From contig NZ_POSP01000004.1 of NCBI RefSeq assembly GCF_002885975.1, positions 62,001-126,000 on the forward strand: a stretch of 64,000 nt of DNA. The letters run 5' to 3'. This document shows, one piece after another, positions 1 to 7,818 of the stretch. The notes under the pieces are model-generated. The model saw only the letters and a program-made list of their open reading frames with translations, had not been told where the DNA came from and did not search any database. This DNA comes from Paucibacter aquatile (GTDB lineage: Bacteria; Pseudomonadota; Gammaproteobacteria; Burkholderiales; Burkholderiaceae_C). How positions within the stretch are numbered: position 1 is the stretch's first letter; each line of letters opens with the position of its first letter. A program made the position numbers and the translations under genes.

Positions 1-2
1 AG

Positions 3-866
3 GCTGCACGCCTTGCGCTCAGCGATGCCTCGGCCCTGGACTTGAGCGAAATCTCGCTGGACATCAATCCCGAACTTGCCCCGGCTTTGCATCGCCGGCG
101 CGACCCCTATCCGTCGGCCGAAGAACCCGATCTGGTGCGCCGTCATGCGCCCATGCTGGCCACGCTCATGGATGCCCTGGTGCGCCTGGATTCACTCACG
201 GCAGAACAGGCCCTGGTGTATGGCGGTCTGCTCTGGCGCCGTATCGCAGCCCTGGGGGAGCCGGGCTCAGCCGCGGCGAGCGATGCGGCGCTGGAGCAGG
301 TGCTTGATCAGTTCTTGCGCCCCGATTCCCTGTCGCGCGCGGCCGAGCTGGTGCAAGGCCTGCCTGTGCCCAAGGAGGCTCAGTTCAGCCTCTTGCTGGG
401 CGCCTGTCAGCGCTTCATGCGCGAGCATGGTGGAAGGGCTTCCTTCCGCGCCCTGATGGATGAGGTCAGCCAGGGCCTGCTGCTGGGCGAGTCCATGGAA
501 GTGTGCCTGGCCCGTTACCAAGATGCCGATCAGCAGGTGCTGCGCCCCTTCCTGGCGCAGCATCCCCATTTGCTCAAGAACTACACGCTCAATGCCTTGC
601 AGGCCGCGGTGTTCCCGCGTCGAGGCACGGCCGAGCTGCAGACGGAGTACATGGATCTGGCCGTTCGCCTTGCCTTGATTCGCTTCTACCTCGTCGGACT
701 CGCGGCCCTGCGTGGCCCGGCTTTTGGGGTGAATGACGTCATCCGTGCGGTCTACGGTGTGGCCCGCAATATCGAGCACAACCGGCGTTTCATGCCGGGT
801 GTGATGCAGCTTCTGCAGGAGCGCGGGGCCCTGCGCCTGGAAGTGCTGGCGACCCTGTTGCTCTGA
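3..866 (+). CDS. fliB: flagellin lysine-N-methylase, C-terminal part (gene runs off the left edge)
   Basis: The frame is open from the first bases of the window, so the true start lies upstream and the TTG at 42 is only an internal codon. The visible N-terminal stretch AARLALSDASALDL resembles the segment that follows the cysteine cluster in FliB/YkgJ-type flagellin lysine-N-methylases. The C-terminal half carries the other family features: LKNYTLNALQAAVFPR, a hydrophobic ALIRFYLVGLAAL helix, and a final region ending in ARNIEHNRRFMPGV. FliB methylates lysine side chains on flagellin. The upstream cysteine-rich domain, which would settle the call, is outside the window. Its place just before flhDC, in a motility locus, supports the assignment. 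The identification comes from remembered family motifs and not from an alignment. Confidence 0.7.
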   Translation, partial: AARLALSDASALDLSEISLDINPELAPALHRRRDPYPSAEEPDLVRRHAPMLATLMDALVRLDSLTAEQALVYGGLLWRRIAALGEPGSAAASDAALEQVLDQFLRPDSLSRAAELVQGLPVPKEAQFSLLLGACQRFMREHGGRASFRALMDEVSQGLLLGESMEVCLARYQDADQQVLRPFLAQHPHLLKNYTLNALQAAVFPRRGTAELQTEYMDLAVRLALIRFYLVGLAALRGPAFGVNDVIRAVYGVARNIEHNRRFMPGVMQLLQERGALRLEVLATLLL

Positions 867-1050
867 GCTGAGCTTGCGCCAGGGCAGGGCGCCTGACAGC
901 GTCAAGCTGCCGTCCGCCATGGGCAGGAAAAGCCAGATATTTCACGGTCTGCAGCGGGCTTGTAGGAAGTTGCCTGACAAGGTTCTGGGAAGAACCGGGA
1001 CTCAAGAGCTGGATTTGGGCTGATGTTGCGGGGCTGATCGGGTCTTCACA

Positions 1051-1073
1051 ATTCGTTTCACGTTGAGACGAAT
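1051..1073. promoter_or_regulatory. imperfect palindrome upstream of flhD, possible operator
   Basis: ATTCGTTTCA is followed by CGT and then TGAGACGAAT, giving 10-base arms with one mismatch. It ends 23 bases before the flhD start codon. Position and symmetry suit a dimeric regulator controlling the flagellar master operon, but the bound protein is unknown and no database site was compared. Confidence 0.35.
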
Positions 1074-1096
1074 CGCAAACAGACCGGAGTCAGACC

Positions 1097-1420
1097 ATGA
1101 ACGCAGACCAAATCCTCGCCGAGATCCGTGAAGCCAATCTGAACTACCTGATGCTGGCGCAGAACCTGATCCGCACGGACCGCGAGCAGGCGCTGTACCG
1201 CCTGGGCATCTCGGAAGACACGGCCACCCTGATCTCGACGCTGAGCCCGGCGCAGCTGATGAAGATCTCCTCGGGCAACACCTTGCTGTGCCGCTTCCGC
1301 ATGGACGATGACCTGGTCTGGGGCCTGCTGACCAGCCACAGCAAGACGGCGGCCAACGACGGCGTCGGCCGCCTGCACGCCAGCATCCTGATGGCAGGCC
1401 GCCACCAAGAAGCGGCCTGA
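1097..1420 (+). CDS. flhD: flagellar transcriptional master regulator subunit FlhD
   Basis: FlhD forms the FlhD4C2 complex with FlhC and activates class II flagellar promoters. The 107-residue product is close to the usual length of about 110-120. It has the characteristic start NADQILAEIREANLNYLMLA and the family core LGISEDTATLISTLSPAQL followed by CRFRMDD. The ATG at 1097 has a purine-rich CCGGAGTCAG ribosome site just upstream. flhC follows 170 bases later, separated by a GC-rich repeat instead of the close coupling seen in enterobacteria. The call is firm. Confidence 0.96.
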   Translation: MNADQILAEIREANLNYLMLAQNLIRTDREQALYRLGISEDTATLISTLSPAQLMKISSGNTLLCRFRMDDDLVWGLLTSHSKTAANDGVGRLHASILMAGRHQEAA

Positions 1421-1424
1421 ATGT

Positions 1425-1535
1425 AGACCCCCGGCTGCGCGGGACCGCGCAGCCACCCCCCGAGGGGGTTCGAATCAAGGCCGGGCAGGGCCCGCCGCTG
1501 ATTCGCTCCGCGGGGCCGCCCTTCCTTCAAGGAAA
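1425..1535. repeat. GC-rich structured repeat between flhD and flhC
   Basis: The spacer contains a perfect stem GGCTGCGC/GCGCAGCC (1433-1440 with 1447-1454), a CCCCCCGAGGGGG self-complementary block, and GAATCA...TGATTC arms around a G/C-rich core. Similar GC-rich hairpin mosaics are common in intergenic DNA of this group, so it may be a dispersed repeat. It carries no open frame that looks like a gene and could modulate readthrough or mRNA stability between flhD and flhC. Confidence 0.45.
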
Positions 1536-1590
1536 TAGCGGCCCGGCGCTGCCCCGCAAACACCAACACCAAATTTCGAGAGACTCCATC

Positions 1591-2127
1591 ATGCGCAACA
1601 AGAGCATCCTGACCGAAGCCCGCCAGATCGAACGTGCGGTGACCCTGATCAATCTGGGTGCGCGCCTGCAAGTGCTGGAGTCGGAGACGGACCTGTCCTA
1701 CGAGCGACTGCTGCGCCTGTACAAGGAAGTCTCGGGCAAGAGCCCCAGCAAGGGTCAGCTGCCGTTTTCGACCGACTGGTTCATGACCTGGCAGCCCAAT
1801 ATCCACGCCTCGCTGTTCCTGAACGTGCACGAGTACCTGAACAAGGTGTCGGAGCTGGACGAGATCGACGCGGTGATCAAGGCCTACCAGCTCTACCAGG
1901 AGCAGACCCAGGCGCAAGGCCTGGAGGCCATGTTGTCCATCACCCGCGCCTGGCGCCTGGTGAAGTTCATCGACAACGGCATGCTGACCATGACCAAGTG
2001 CTCGAGCTGCGGCGGCCACTTCGTGACCCACCCGCACGAGATCGCCCGCCACTATGTCTGCGGCATGTGCAACCCGCCGGCCCGTGCGGGCAAGGGCCGC
2101 GCCCAGGGCGCGATCCAGATGCACTGA
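1591..2127 (+). CDS. flhC: flagellar transcriptional master regulator subunit FlhC
   Basis: FlhC is the zinc-containing DNA-binding partner of FlhD. The 178-residue product has the family opening RNKSILTEARQIERAVTLI. Its C-terminal zinc site is CSSCGGHF followed by YVCGMCNPP, which supplies the four cysteines expected of FlhC. The length matches the usual 180-190. The start is the ATG at 1591, close behind a weak AGAGAC-type ribosome site. It directs class II flagellar genes, which here would include the flhB and flg groups. Confidence 0.96.
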   Translation: MRNKSILTEARQIERAVTLINLGARLQVLESETDLSYERLLRLYKEVSGKSPSKGQLPFSTDWFMTWQPNIHASLFLNVHEYLNKVSELDEIDAVIKAYQLYQEQTQAQGLEAMLSITRAWRLVKFIDNGMLTMTKCSSCGGHFVTHPHEIARHYVCGMCNPPARAGKGRAQGAIQMH

Positions 2128-2220
2128 GCCGCTCTGCAAGCCCCCGCGCCTCGGTCGCTGGCCGTGCTCTGCTGAGTCCTTGCCGACGCTTTCCTCTTCA
2201 GCCTTCTTTTCCGCCCCCTC

Positions 2221-2958
2221 ATGCCCTGGATGCGCTGGCCGCTGCCTGCCCTGCTGAGCTGGGGCGCTGCCTGGCTGCTCTTCATGCAGCTGCAGCGTGC
2301 GGGGCTCGCCGCTTGGCCGGCCTTGCTGGCCGCCGCGGCGCTGGGTGCCGGCCTGGCCTTCTTCCACAGCGCCCGTTGGCGGCGCCTGATGGTGGCCCTG
2401 GGCTTTCCTCTGTCAATTCTTCTGGCCGGCGGTGCGTCCGCTTGGCCGGCTTGGTCCTGGTTGCTGCCCCTGGTCTTGCTGCTGCTGGCTTACCCGCGCC
2501 GCAGCTGGGGTGATGCGCCGCTCTTTCCAACCCCCGTGGGTGCCCTGAAGGACTTGCCCGCGCTGGCCCCCCTGGCGCCTGGCGAGGTGGTGCTGGATGC
2601 CGGATGTGGCCTCGGTCACGGCCTGCATGAGCTGCGTCGCTGCTACCCGCAGGTGCATCTGCAGGGCATCGAGTGGAGCCCCTTGTTGGCGCGCCTGGCC
2701 CGCTGGCTTTGCCCTTGGGCACGGGTCGAGCGTGGCGATATGTGGGCGCAGTCCTGGGCACCGTTCGGCATGGTCTATGTGTTCCAGCGGCCGGAGTCCA
2801 TGGCCCGGGTCTGGGCCAAAGCCCGTGCGGAGATGCGCCCGGGCAGCTGGCTGGTCAGCCTGGACTTTGAGATCGAGGGGCAGGGCGCCTTGGCCTGTCT
2901 GGAGCTGGGTGGCCGGCACCGGGTCTGGCTGTACCAGCTGCCAGGTGCGGTGCGCTGA
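2221..2958 (+). CDS. membrane-anchored class I SAM-dependent methyltransferase-like protein
   Basis: The first 95 or so residues contain about four hydrophobic segments (roughly residues 8-25, 28-48, 55-72 and 75-92). A Rossmann-type methyltransferase domain follows. Its motif I, VVLDAGCGLGHG, lies near residues 123-134, with the acidic QGIEWSPLLARLAR motif II region after it and VERGDMW further on. The substrate cannot be read from the sequence. The gene sits between flhC and motA on the same strand, but the 2,959-3,102 gap contains a sigma-28 promoter for motA, so it need not belong to the flagellar programme. No Shine-Dalgarno sequence precedes the ATG, where a pyrimidine-rich stretch lies instead, so the start is uncertain. 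Confidence 0.7.
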   Translation: MPWMRWPLPALLSWGAAWLLFMQLQRAGLAAWPALLAAAALGAGLAFFHSARWRRLMVALGFPLSILLAGGASAWPAWSWLLPLVLLLLAYPRRSWGDAPLFPTPVGALKDLPALAPLAPGEVVLDAGCGLGHGLHELRRCYPQVHLQGIEWSPLLARLARWLCPWARVERGDMWAQSWAPFGMVYVFQRPESMARVWAKARAEMRPGSWLVSLDFEIEGQGALACLELGGRHRVWLYQLPGAVR

Positions 2959-3047
2959 TGCTGTGGTTCTCGGTGAGGCACAGCTGCAGTTTGGGCGGTC
3001 AAAACCGGCCAGTTGCATGGAGTGCGCGAAGCAGGCCCCGGGCACAC

Positions 3048-3074
3048 TCAAGCGCATCAAGCTCCGGCCGATAA
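3048..3074 (+). promoter_or_regulatory. sigma-28 (FliA) promoter for motA
   Basis: TCAAGCGC (3048-3055), an 11-base spacer and a perfect GCCGATAA -10 element (3067-3074) match the FliA consensus. The TCAAG form of the -35 element is like that of Pseudomonas flagellar late promoters. It ends 28 bases before the motA start, as expected for a class III operon. Confidence 0.8.
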
Positions 3075-3102
3075 GGACCGGAGAGCTTTCAAAGAAAACA
3101 CC

Positions 3103-3960
3103 ATGTTTGTCATCATCGGTTGGGCCGTTTCCATGGCTTGCATCTTCGGCGTCTACATTGCCCACGGCGGCAATATCGGCGTCATTTTGAAAGCCTTGCC
3201 GTTTGAAGTGACCACCATTCTGGGGGCCGCCATCGGCGCCTTCCTGGCCAACAACCAGATGAAGGTGGTCAAGGGCGCCGTGGCTGGATTGGGTCAGTGC
3301 TTCAAGGGCAGCAAGTTCAGCAAGGCCCGCTATATGGAGCTGCTGGCCCTGATGTACGACATCTTGCAAAAGGCCCGCAAGGAAGGGTTGATGTCGATCG
3401 AAAAAGACGTCGAAGACCCGCACAGCTCGCCGCTGTTCCAGAAATACCCCGTGGTCGGCAATGATCACCATGTCACCGAGTTCATTACCGATTACCTGCG
3501 CATGATGGTCTCGGGCAATCTCAATGCCCACGAGATCGAGTCGCTGATGGACGCCGAAATCGACACCCACCACGCCGAAGAGCATGCCGCCGTGGCCGCC
3601 TTGCAGCGCATCGCGGGCGGCTTGCCGGCTTTCGGCATCGTGGCCGCCGTGCTGGGTGTGGTGAACACCATGGGCTCGGTGGGCCAGCCCCCGGCCGTGC
3701 TGGGCGGCATGATCGGCTCCGCCCTGGTCGGTACCTTCCTCGGCATTCTGATGGCCTATGGTTTCGCCGAGCCGTTGGCCGGCCTGCTGGAGCAGAAGGT
3801 CGAAGACGCAGGCAAAGAACTGCAATGCATCAAGACCACCTTGCTCGCCAGCATGCAGGGCTACGCCCCGCAGGTGGCCATCGAATTCGGCCGCAAGGTG
3901 CTGTACTCGGGCGACCGCCCAACCTTCGCCGAGCTTGAAGCTCATGTGAAGAAGAAGTGA
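3103..3960 (+). CDS. motA: flagellar motor stator protein MotA
   Basis: MotA forms the proton channel of the stator with MotB in the inner membrane. The product is 285 residues, the normal size. The start chosen is the ATG at 3103 (MFVIIGWAVSMACIF), because the open frame further upstream overlaps the sigma-28 promoter and lacks family similarity. Two N-terminal and two C-terminal membrane helices are visible. Between them lies the cytoplasmic loop with the KARKEG segment that contacts FliG in the E. coli protein. The conserved prolines occur in GGLPAFGIV and YGFAEPLAG. motB follows after 75 bases, and motA-motB-cheY-cheZ appear to form one operon. Confidence 0.97.
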   Translation: MFVIIGWAVSMACIFGVYIAHGGNIGVILKALPFEVTTILGAAIGAFLANNQMKVVKGAVAGLGQCFKGSKFSKARYMELLALMYDILQKARKEGLMSIEKDVEDPHSSPLFQKYPVVGNDHHVTEFITDYLRMMVSGNLNAHEIESLMDAEIDTHHAEEHAAVAALQRIAGGLPAFGIVAAVLGVVNTMGSVGQPPAVLGGMIGSALVGTFLGILMAYGFAEPLAGLLEQKVEDAGKELQCIKTTLLASMQGYAPQVAIEFGRKVLYSGDRPTFAELEAHVKKK

Positions 3961-4035
3961 GCTCCATGAGCGGATTGCAGTCTCTCAAGCTTCAAAATAT
4001 GGCCCTTGGCGTGAGCGGCATGCTGGAGACTTGCC

Positions 4036-4995
4036 ATGGCTGGTGACGCCAAAAAGCTTCAACCCATCATCATCAAGCGCGTCAAAAAGGGCGGCCATGC
4101 CGCCCATGGCGGCGCCTGGAAAATTGCCTACGCCGACTTCGTGACGGCCATGATGGCCTTCTTTCTGCTGATGTGGCTGCTCGGCTCCACCACCGAGGGC
4201 GACAAGAAAGGCATTGCCGACTACTTTGGCTCACCGCTCAAGGTGGCCATGCAGGGCGGCTCGGGTTCGGGCGATTCCTCCCACATTGTCAAAGGCGGCG
4301 GCAAGGACCTGACGCGTGAGTCGGGCCAGGTCAAGGCCGGTGATGTCGAGGCGCGTCAGCGCACCTTCAGCCTGCGTGCGCTCAAGGAAGAGCAGCGCAA
4401 GGCCGAGAAGGCCCGGCTGGAAGAGCTCAAGGACAAGGTCGAAGAGGTGCTGGCCAACAACCCGCAACTGGCCTCGCTGGGCGGGCAGATCCGCCTCGAC
4501 ATGACCAAGGAAGGCCTGCGCATCCAAATAGTGGATGAAAACAACCGCCCCATGTTTGACAGCGGCAGCGCAGTTGTGAAACCCTATATGCGGGCCTTGT
4601 TGCAGGAGCTCGGCTCCGTGCTCAAGGAAGTGCCCAACCGTTTGACCCTGGAGGGACACACCGATGCTTTGGGATTTGCCGGTGGTGAGCGTGGCTACAG
4701 CAACTGGGAGCTGTCGGCCGATCGTGCCAATTCCTCCCGGCGCGAGTTGATCGCCGGCGGCCTGCCGGAATCGCGTACGCTGCGGGTGCAGGGCCTGGCC
4801 TCCAGCAAGCTGCTCGACCCCAAGCAACCCGAAAGCCCGATCAATCGCCGCATCAGCATCATCGTGATGAATCGCGATGCCGAGGATGCGGTCTTGAAGA
4901 ATGTGCCCCCGGAAGAAGACGGCGAAGAGGCTGGCGCTGCAGACCCGCCTGGGGCACCGAAAAACCCCTCAAGTTCCAACCCCAAACCCCGATAA
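4036..4995 (+). CDS. motB: flagellar motor stator protein MotB
   Basis: MotB anchors the stator to peptidoglycan and supplies the proton-carrying aspartate. Here that residue is Asp34, in YADFVTAMMAFFLLMWLL, the single N-terminal membrane helix. A charged linker follows, and the C-terminal OmpA-like peptidoglycan-binding domain is recognisable from LEGHTDALGF, NWELSADRAN and the PINRRISI segment. The product is 319 residues, typical of the family. The basic RVKKGGHAAHGG stretch before the helix is the usual cytoplasmic tail. It lies directly after motA and 27 bases before cheY. Confidence 0.97.
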   Translation: MAGDAKKLQPIIIKRVKKGGHAAHGGAWKIAYADFVTAMMAFFLLMWLLGSTTEGDKKGIADYFGSPLKVAMQGGSGSGDSSHIVKGGGKDLTRESGQVKAGDVEARQRTFSLRALKEEQRKAEKARLEELKDKVEEVLANNPQLASLGGQIRLDMTKEGLRIQIVDENNRPMFDSGSAVVKPYMRALLQELGSVLKEVPNRLTLEGHTDALGFAGGERGYSNWELSADRANSSRRELIAGGLPESRTLRVQGLASSKLLDPKQPESPINRRISIIVMNRDAEDAVLKNVPPEEDGEEAGAADPPGAPKNPSSSNPKPR

Positions 4996-5022
4996 GTCTC
5001 TCTAGCCCCTGCGAGGAAAGCC

Positions 5023-5415
5023 ATGAGCACTGACATGAAATTTTTGGTTGTCGACGATTTCTCCACCATGCGCCGCATCGTGCGGGGCCTGCTGAAGGAA
5101 ATCGGCTACAACAACTGCGAAGAAGCGGAAGACGGGGTCGACGCCCTGAGCAAGCTCAAGCTGGCCAAGTACGACTTCGTCGTCAGTGACATCAATATGC
5201 CGAACATGACCGGCTTCGAGTTGCTCAAGGCCATCAAGGAAGATCCCAACCTCAAGCATCTGCCGGTGCTGATGGTGACCGCCGAAGCCCGCAAGGAAGA
5301 CATCGTGCTGGCCGCCCAGAGTGGTGCCGCCGGCTACATCGTCAAGCCTTTCACCAAGGCCACGCTGGAAGAGAAGGTCGTCAAGATCATGCAGAAACTG
5401 GCCGCTTCGGCCTGA
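5023..5415 (+). CDS. cheY: chemotaxis response regulator CheY
   Basis: This is a single receiver domain of 130 residues. The acidic pair is Asp11-Asp12 (VVDDFSTMRRIVRGLL), the phosphorylated aspartate is Asp56 (VSDINMPNM), the signalling threonine is Thr86 (MVTAEA), and the conserved lysine is Lys108 (VKPFT). Phospho-CheY binds the flagellar switch protein FliM and changes rotation direction. A GAGGAAAG ribosome site precedes the ATG. cheZ starts 17 bases downstream. The remaining chemotaxis genes (cheA, cheW, cheR, cheB) are not in this window. Confidence 0.97.
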   Translation: MSTDMKFLVVDDFSTMRRIVRGLLKEIGYNNCEEAEDGVDALSKLKLAKYDFVVSDINMPNMTGFELLKAIKEDPNLKHLPVLMVTAEARKEDIVLAAQSGAAGYIVKPFTKATLEEKVVKIMQKLAASA

Positions 5416-5431
5416 GCCCCGGGAGACGACC

Positions 5432-6067
5432 ATGCAGATGGAAGAACTGAGCAAACTCACCAGCGGTACCGATCCGCTGACCGTCTCTCCTGAAGTCTTT
5501 CAGCAGATCGGTACCATCACCCGCGTGCTGCACGACACCATGCAGCAACTCGGTGTCATGCCCAAGCTCCAGGTCGCGACCGACGGCCTGCCCGACGCTC
5601 GCAGCCGCCTGAGCTACATCGCCACCAAGACGGCCGCCGCCGCCAACAAGGTCTTGAACTCGGTCGACCAGGCCAAGGAAGACCACGCCCACATCACGGC
5701 CGCCACCAATGCCATGGCCGCCGCCATCGTGGCCGATCCGGTCAAGGCCGTGGCCAGCGGTGCGGTGCTGAACTTCGTGAAGGAAGTCGAAGACCGCACG
5801 GCGCGCATCGACGGCCACTTGACCGACATCATGATGGCCCAGGATTTCCATGACCTGACCGGCCAAGTTGTGGCCAAGGTGGTGACCCTGGCCAATGACC
5901 TGGAAGACAGCCTGGTCAAGCTGCTGGTGTCCATCGTCCCGCCCGAGCAGCGCGAGAAGGTCGACCCCAGCATCCTGCAAGGCCCGGTCGTGAACCCCGA
6001 GGGCCGCACCGACATCGTCGCCGACCAAGGCGAGGTGGACGATCTGCTGGCCAGCCTGGGCTTCTGA
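5432..6067 (+). CDS. cheZ: CheY-phosphate phosphatase CheZ
   Basis: CheZ removes phosphate from CheY. The catalytic pair is present in MMAQDFHDLTGQVV: Asp141 and Gln145 correspond to Asp143 and Gln147 of the E. coli enzyme. The rest is a long helical hairpin, and the C-terminal VDDLLASLGF is the CheY-binding tail. I placed the start at the ATG at 5432 (MQMEELSKL), preceded by GGGAGA. A longer in-frame opening would overlap cheY by about 95 bases. The product is 211 residues, the usual size. A rho-independent terminator begins 30 bases after the stop and closes the operon. Confidence 0.95.
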   Translation: MQMEELSKLTSGTDPLTVSPEVFQQIGTITRVLHDTMQQLGVMPKLQVATDGLPDARSRLSYIATKTAAAANKVLNSVDQAKEDHAHITAATNAMAAAIVADPVKAVASGAVLNFVKEVEDRTARIDGHLTDIMMAQDFHDLTGQVVAKVVTLANDLEDSLVKLLVSIVPPEQREKVDPSILQGPVVNPEGRTDIVADQGEVDDLLASLGF

Positions 6068-6096
6068 AGCCCTGGGCTTCCAGATTCTCCGGAAAG

Positions 6097-6119
6097 AAAC
6101 CCGCTGCGGCGGGTTTTTT
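6097..6119 (+). terminator. rho-independent terminator after cheZ
   Basis: AAACCCGC (6097-6104), loop TGCG, GCGGGTTT (6109-6116) and a run of T to 6119 form a perfect eight-pair stem. It ends the motA-motB-cheY-cheZ unit. Confidence 0.9.
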
Positions 6120-6190
6120 GTTGCCTGCGCGAAAGCTGTTGGAAGCAGCGGCAAGCGGCACAGAGCTGCCGTTGACTGTTGGGCTGGTGC

Positions 6191-6290
6191 CAAGAGGCAT
6201 CGGGCGAGTGCTTCCGCTCATGTCCTCCGGCCTGTGCTGCGCACAGGCCTCCCCCTTTACTTCGCTTCAGCACTCACCCGACACCCCTTG
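6191..6290. other. intergenic region with a long predicted stem-loop
   Basis: The gap between the cheZ terminator and flhB (6,120-6,633) has no convincing gene. Within it CAAGAGG (6191-6197) and CGGGCGAGTGCT (6201-6212) face AGCACTCACCCG (6269-6280) and CCCCTTG (6284-6290) with only scattered mismatches. An inner perfect stem GGCCTGTGC/GCACAGGCC (6229-6237 with 6241-6249) sits at the tip. The arrangement could be a structured RNA, a leader element of the flhB operon or a repeat. Which of these it is cannot be told from one copy. Confidence 0.45.
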
Positions 6291-6563
6291 TCAGTGCGAC
6301 CGCTCGGCGTTTTCGTCGAAGAAGCAAGGCCTCGCTGGATCGGGACGGCTGGGTGCTCTGCGAAGTGAAGTCAAGGAGGAGACCTCAGCCGCAGGCTGGG
6401 GTCGGGGGACATGAACGGAGCAGAGCGCCCAGTCGGTCCGATCAACAAGCAACCCAAGGGCTGCTTCGTGCCGCAAGCCGCCCCAACGCAGCCGCCTCTG
6501 GCCCCGGGCAACTTGCCTCACCATGGGCGCAGTGAAAGCGAGCTTTCCCCGGCCTTTTCTGGC

Positions 6564-6590
6564 TTAAGTTTTCCGGCCTGCCGCGAACAA
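6564..6590 (+). promoter_or_regulatory. sigma-28-like promoter upstream of flhB
   Basis: TTAAGTTT (6564-6571, seven of eight consensus bases), an 11-base spacer and GCGAACAA (6583-6590, five of eight) lie 43 bases before the flhB start. The -35 element is good and the -10 element is weak, so this is only a candidate. Confidence 0.45.
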
Positions 6591-6633
6591 TGGCGACACG
6601 GGCGATCTGCATGCCCGTCCACTCGCATTTGCC

Positions 6634-7818
6634 ATGGCCGACCAAGACGCTCAGGACCGAAATTTACCGGCCTCAGCCCGCAAGATCCAACGATCACGGG
6701 AAGAGGGCCAGCTGCCGCGCTCGCGTGATCTGGCGCATTTCGCCATGATGGCGGCCGGCGGTGCGATCCTGGCGTTCGGTGGCCCGGGCATCACCAGCTC
6801 CCTGCAGCGCATGCTGGAAGGCGCTTTGCAATTCGACGCGCGCCAGCTCTCGCGCGGCGACTTCATGGCCTTGCGTCTGACCGAGCTGACCCTGCAGTTC
6901 TGCACCCTGATGCTGCCCATCTGCCTGGGTCTGCTGGTGGTGGCGATCGGCAGCAACCTCGCGCTCGGTGGCTGGAACTGGACCATGAAGCCGCTGCAGC
7001 CCAAGTTCTCCCACCTCAATCCCATCAGTGGAATTGGCCGCTTGTTCAGCGGCCAGGGCCTGGGTCAGGCGCTCAAGGCCGTGCTCCTGGCCGTGGTGCT
7101 GGGCACCGTGGGCGCCCTGGTGCTGAAGGACCGGATCGCCGCCTACATCGGCATCATGAGCATTCCGCTGCCGGCGGCTCTGGCCTATGCCGGCCAGCAG
7201 CTGATGAGCGGGCTGACCCTGCTGGGCGTGGCCCTGGCCTTGTTCGCGGCCATCGATGTGCCGCTGCAGCGCCAGCTCTACCTGCGCCGCATTCGCATGA
7301 CGCGCGAAGAAGCCAAGCAGGAAATGAAAGAGGTCGAGGGCAATATGGAGATCAAGGCCCGCATGCGGGCCAAGATGCGCGAGATGGCCAAGCGCCGCAT
7401 GCTGGCTGCCGTGCCCACCGCCGACCTGGTGGTGATGAACCCGACCCACTACGCCGTCGCGCTCAAGTACGACGACGCCAGCATGGCCGCACCCAAGGTG
7501 GTGGCCAAGGGCGCCGACCTGCTGGCCATGAAGATCCGTGATCTGGCCAAGGATTCCAAAGTGCCGGTGCTGCAGTCGCCGGTCTTGGCGCGGGCCCTGT
7601 ACGCCCATGCCGAGGTGGACCGCGAGATCCCGGCCGCCCTGTTCGGTGCGGTCGCCCAGGTGCTGGCCTACATCTACCAGCTGCGCGCCGCCATGGCCGG
7701 CCGAGGCCAGACGCCTGAGCAACCGACCCCGCAGGTGCCGCCAGAGCTGGACCCGCACAACAAACCCCATTTCCGCAGCGCGACCGATCTCGACGGTTTG
7801 GAGGATGACGAAGAATGA
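6634..7818 (+). CDS. flhB: flagellar type III export apparatus protein FlhB
   Basis: FlhB is an inner-membrane component of the flagellar export gate and switches substrate class from hook to filament by self-cleavage. The autocleavage motif NPTH lies at residues 269-272, the same numbering as in Salmonella. The N-terminal region AQDRNLPASARKIQRSREEGQLPRSRDL is the typical cytoplasmic start. Four membrane segments fill about residues 30-215. The product is 394 residues. The tail after residue 355 is Pro- and acid-rich. Its last four bases overlap the flhA start, so translation is probably coupled. Confidence 0.97.
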   Translation: MADQDAQDRNLPASARKIQRSREEGQLPRSRDLAHFAMMAAGGAILAFGGPGITSSLQRMLEGALQFDARQLSRGDFMALRLTELTLQFCTLMLPICLGLLVVAIGSNLALGGWNWTMKPLQPKFSHLNPISGIGRLFSGQGLGQALKAVLLAVVLGTVGALVLKDRIAAYIGIMSIPLPAALAYAGQQLMSGLTLLGVALALFAAIDVPLQRQLYLRRIRMTREEAKQEMKEVEGNMEIKARMRAKMREMAKRRMLAAVPTADLVVMNPTHYAVALKYDDASMAAPKVVAKGADLLAMKIRDLAKDSKVPVLQSPVLARALYAHAEVDREIPAALFGAVAQVLAYIYQLRAAMAGRGQTPEQPTPQVPPELDPHNKPHFRSATDLDGLEDDEE

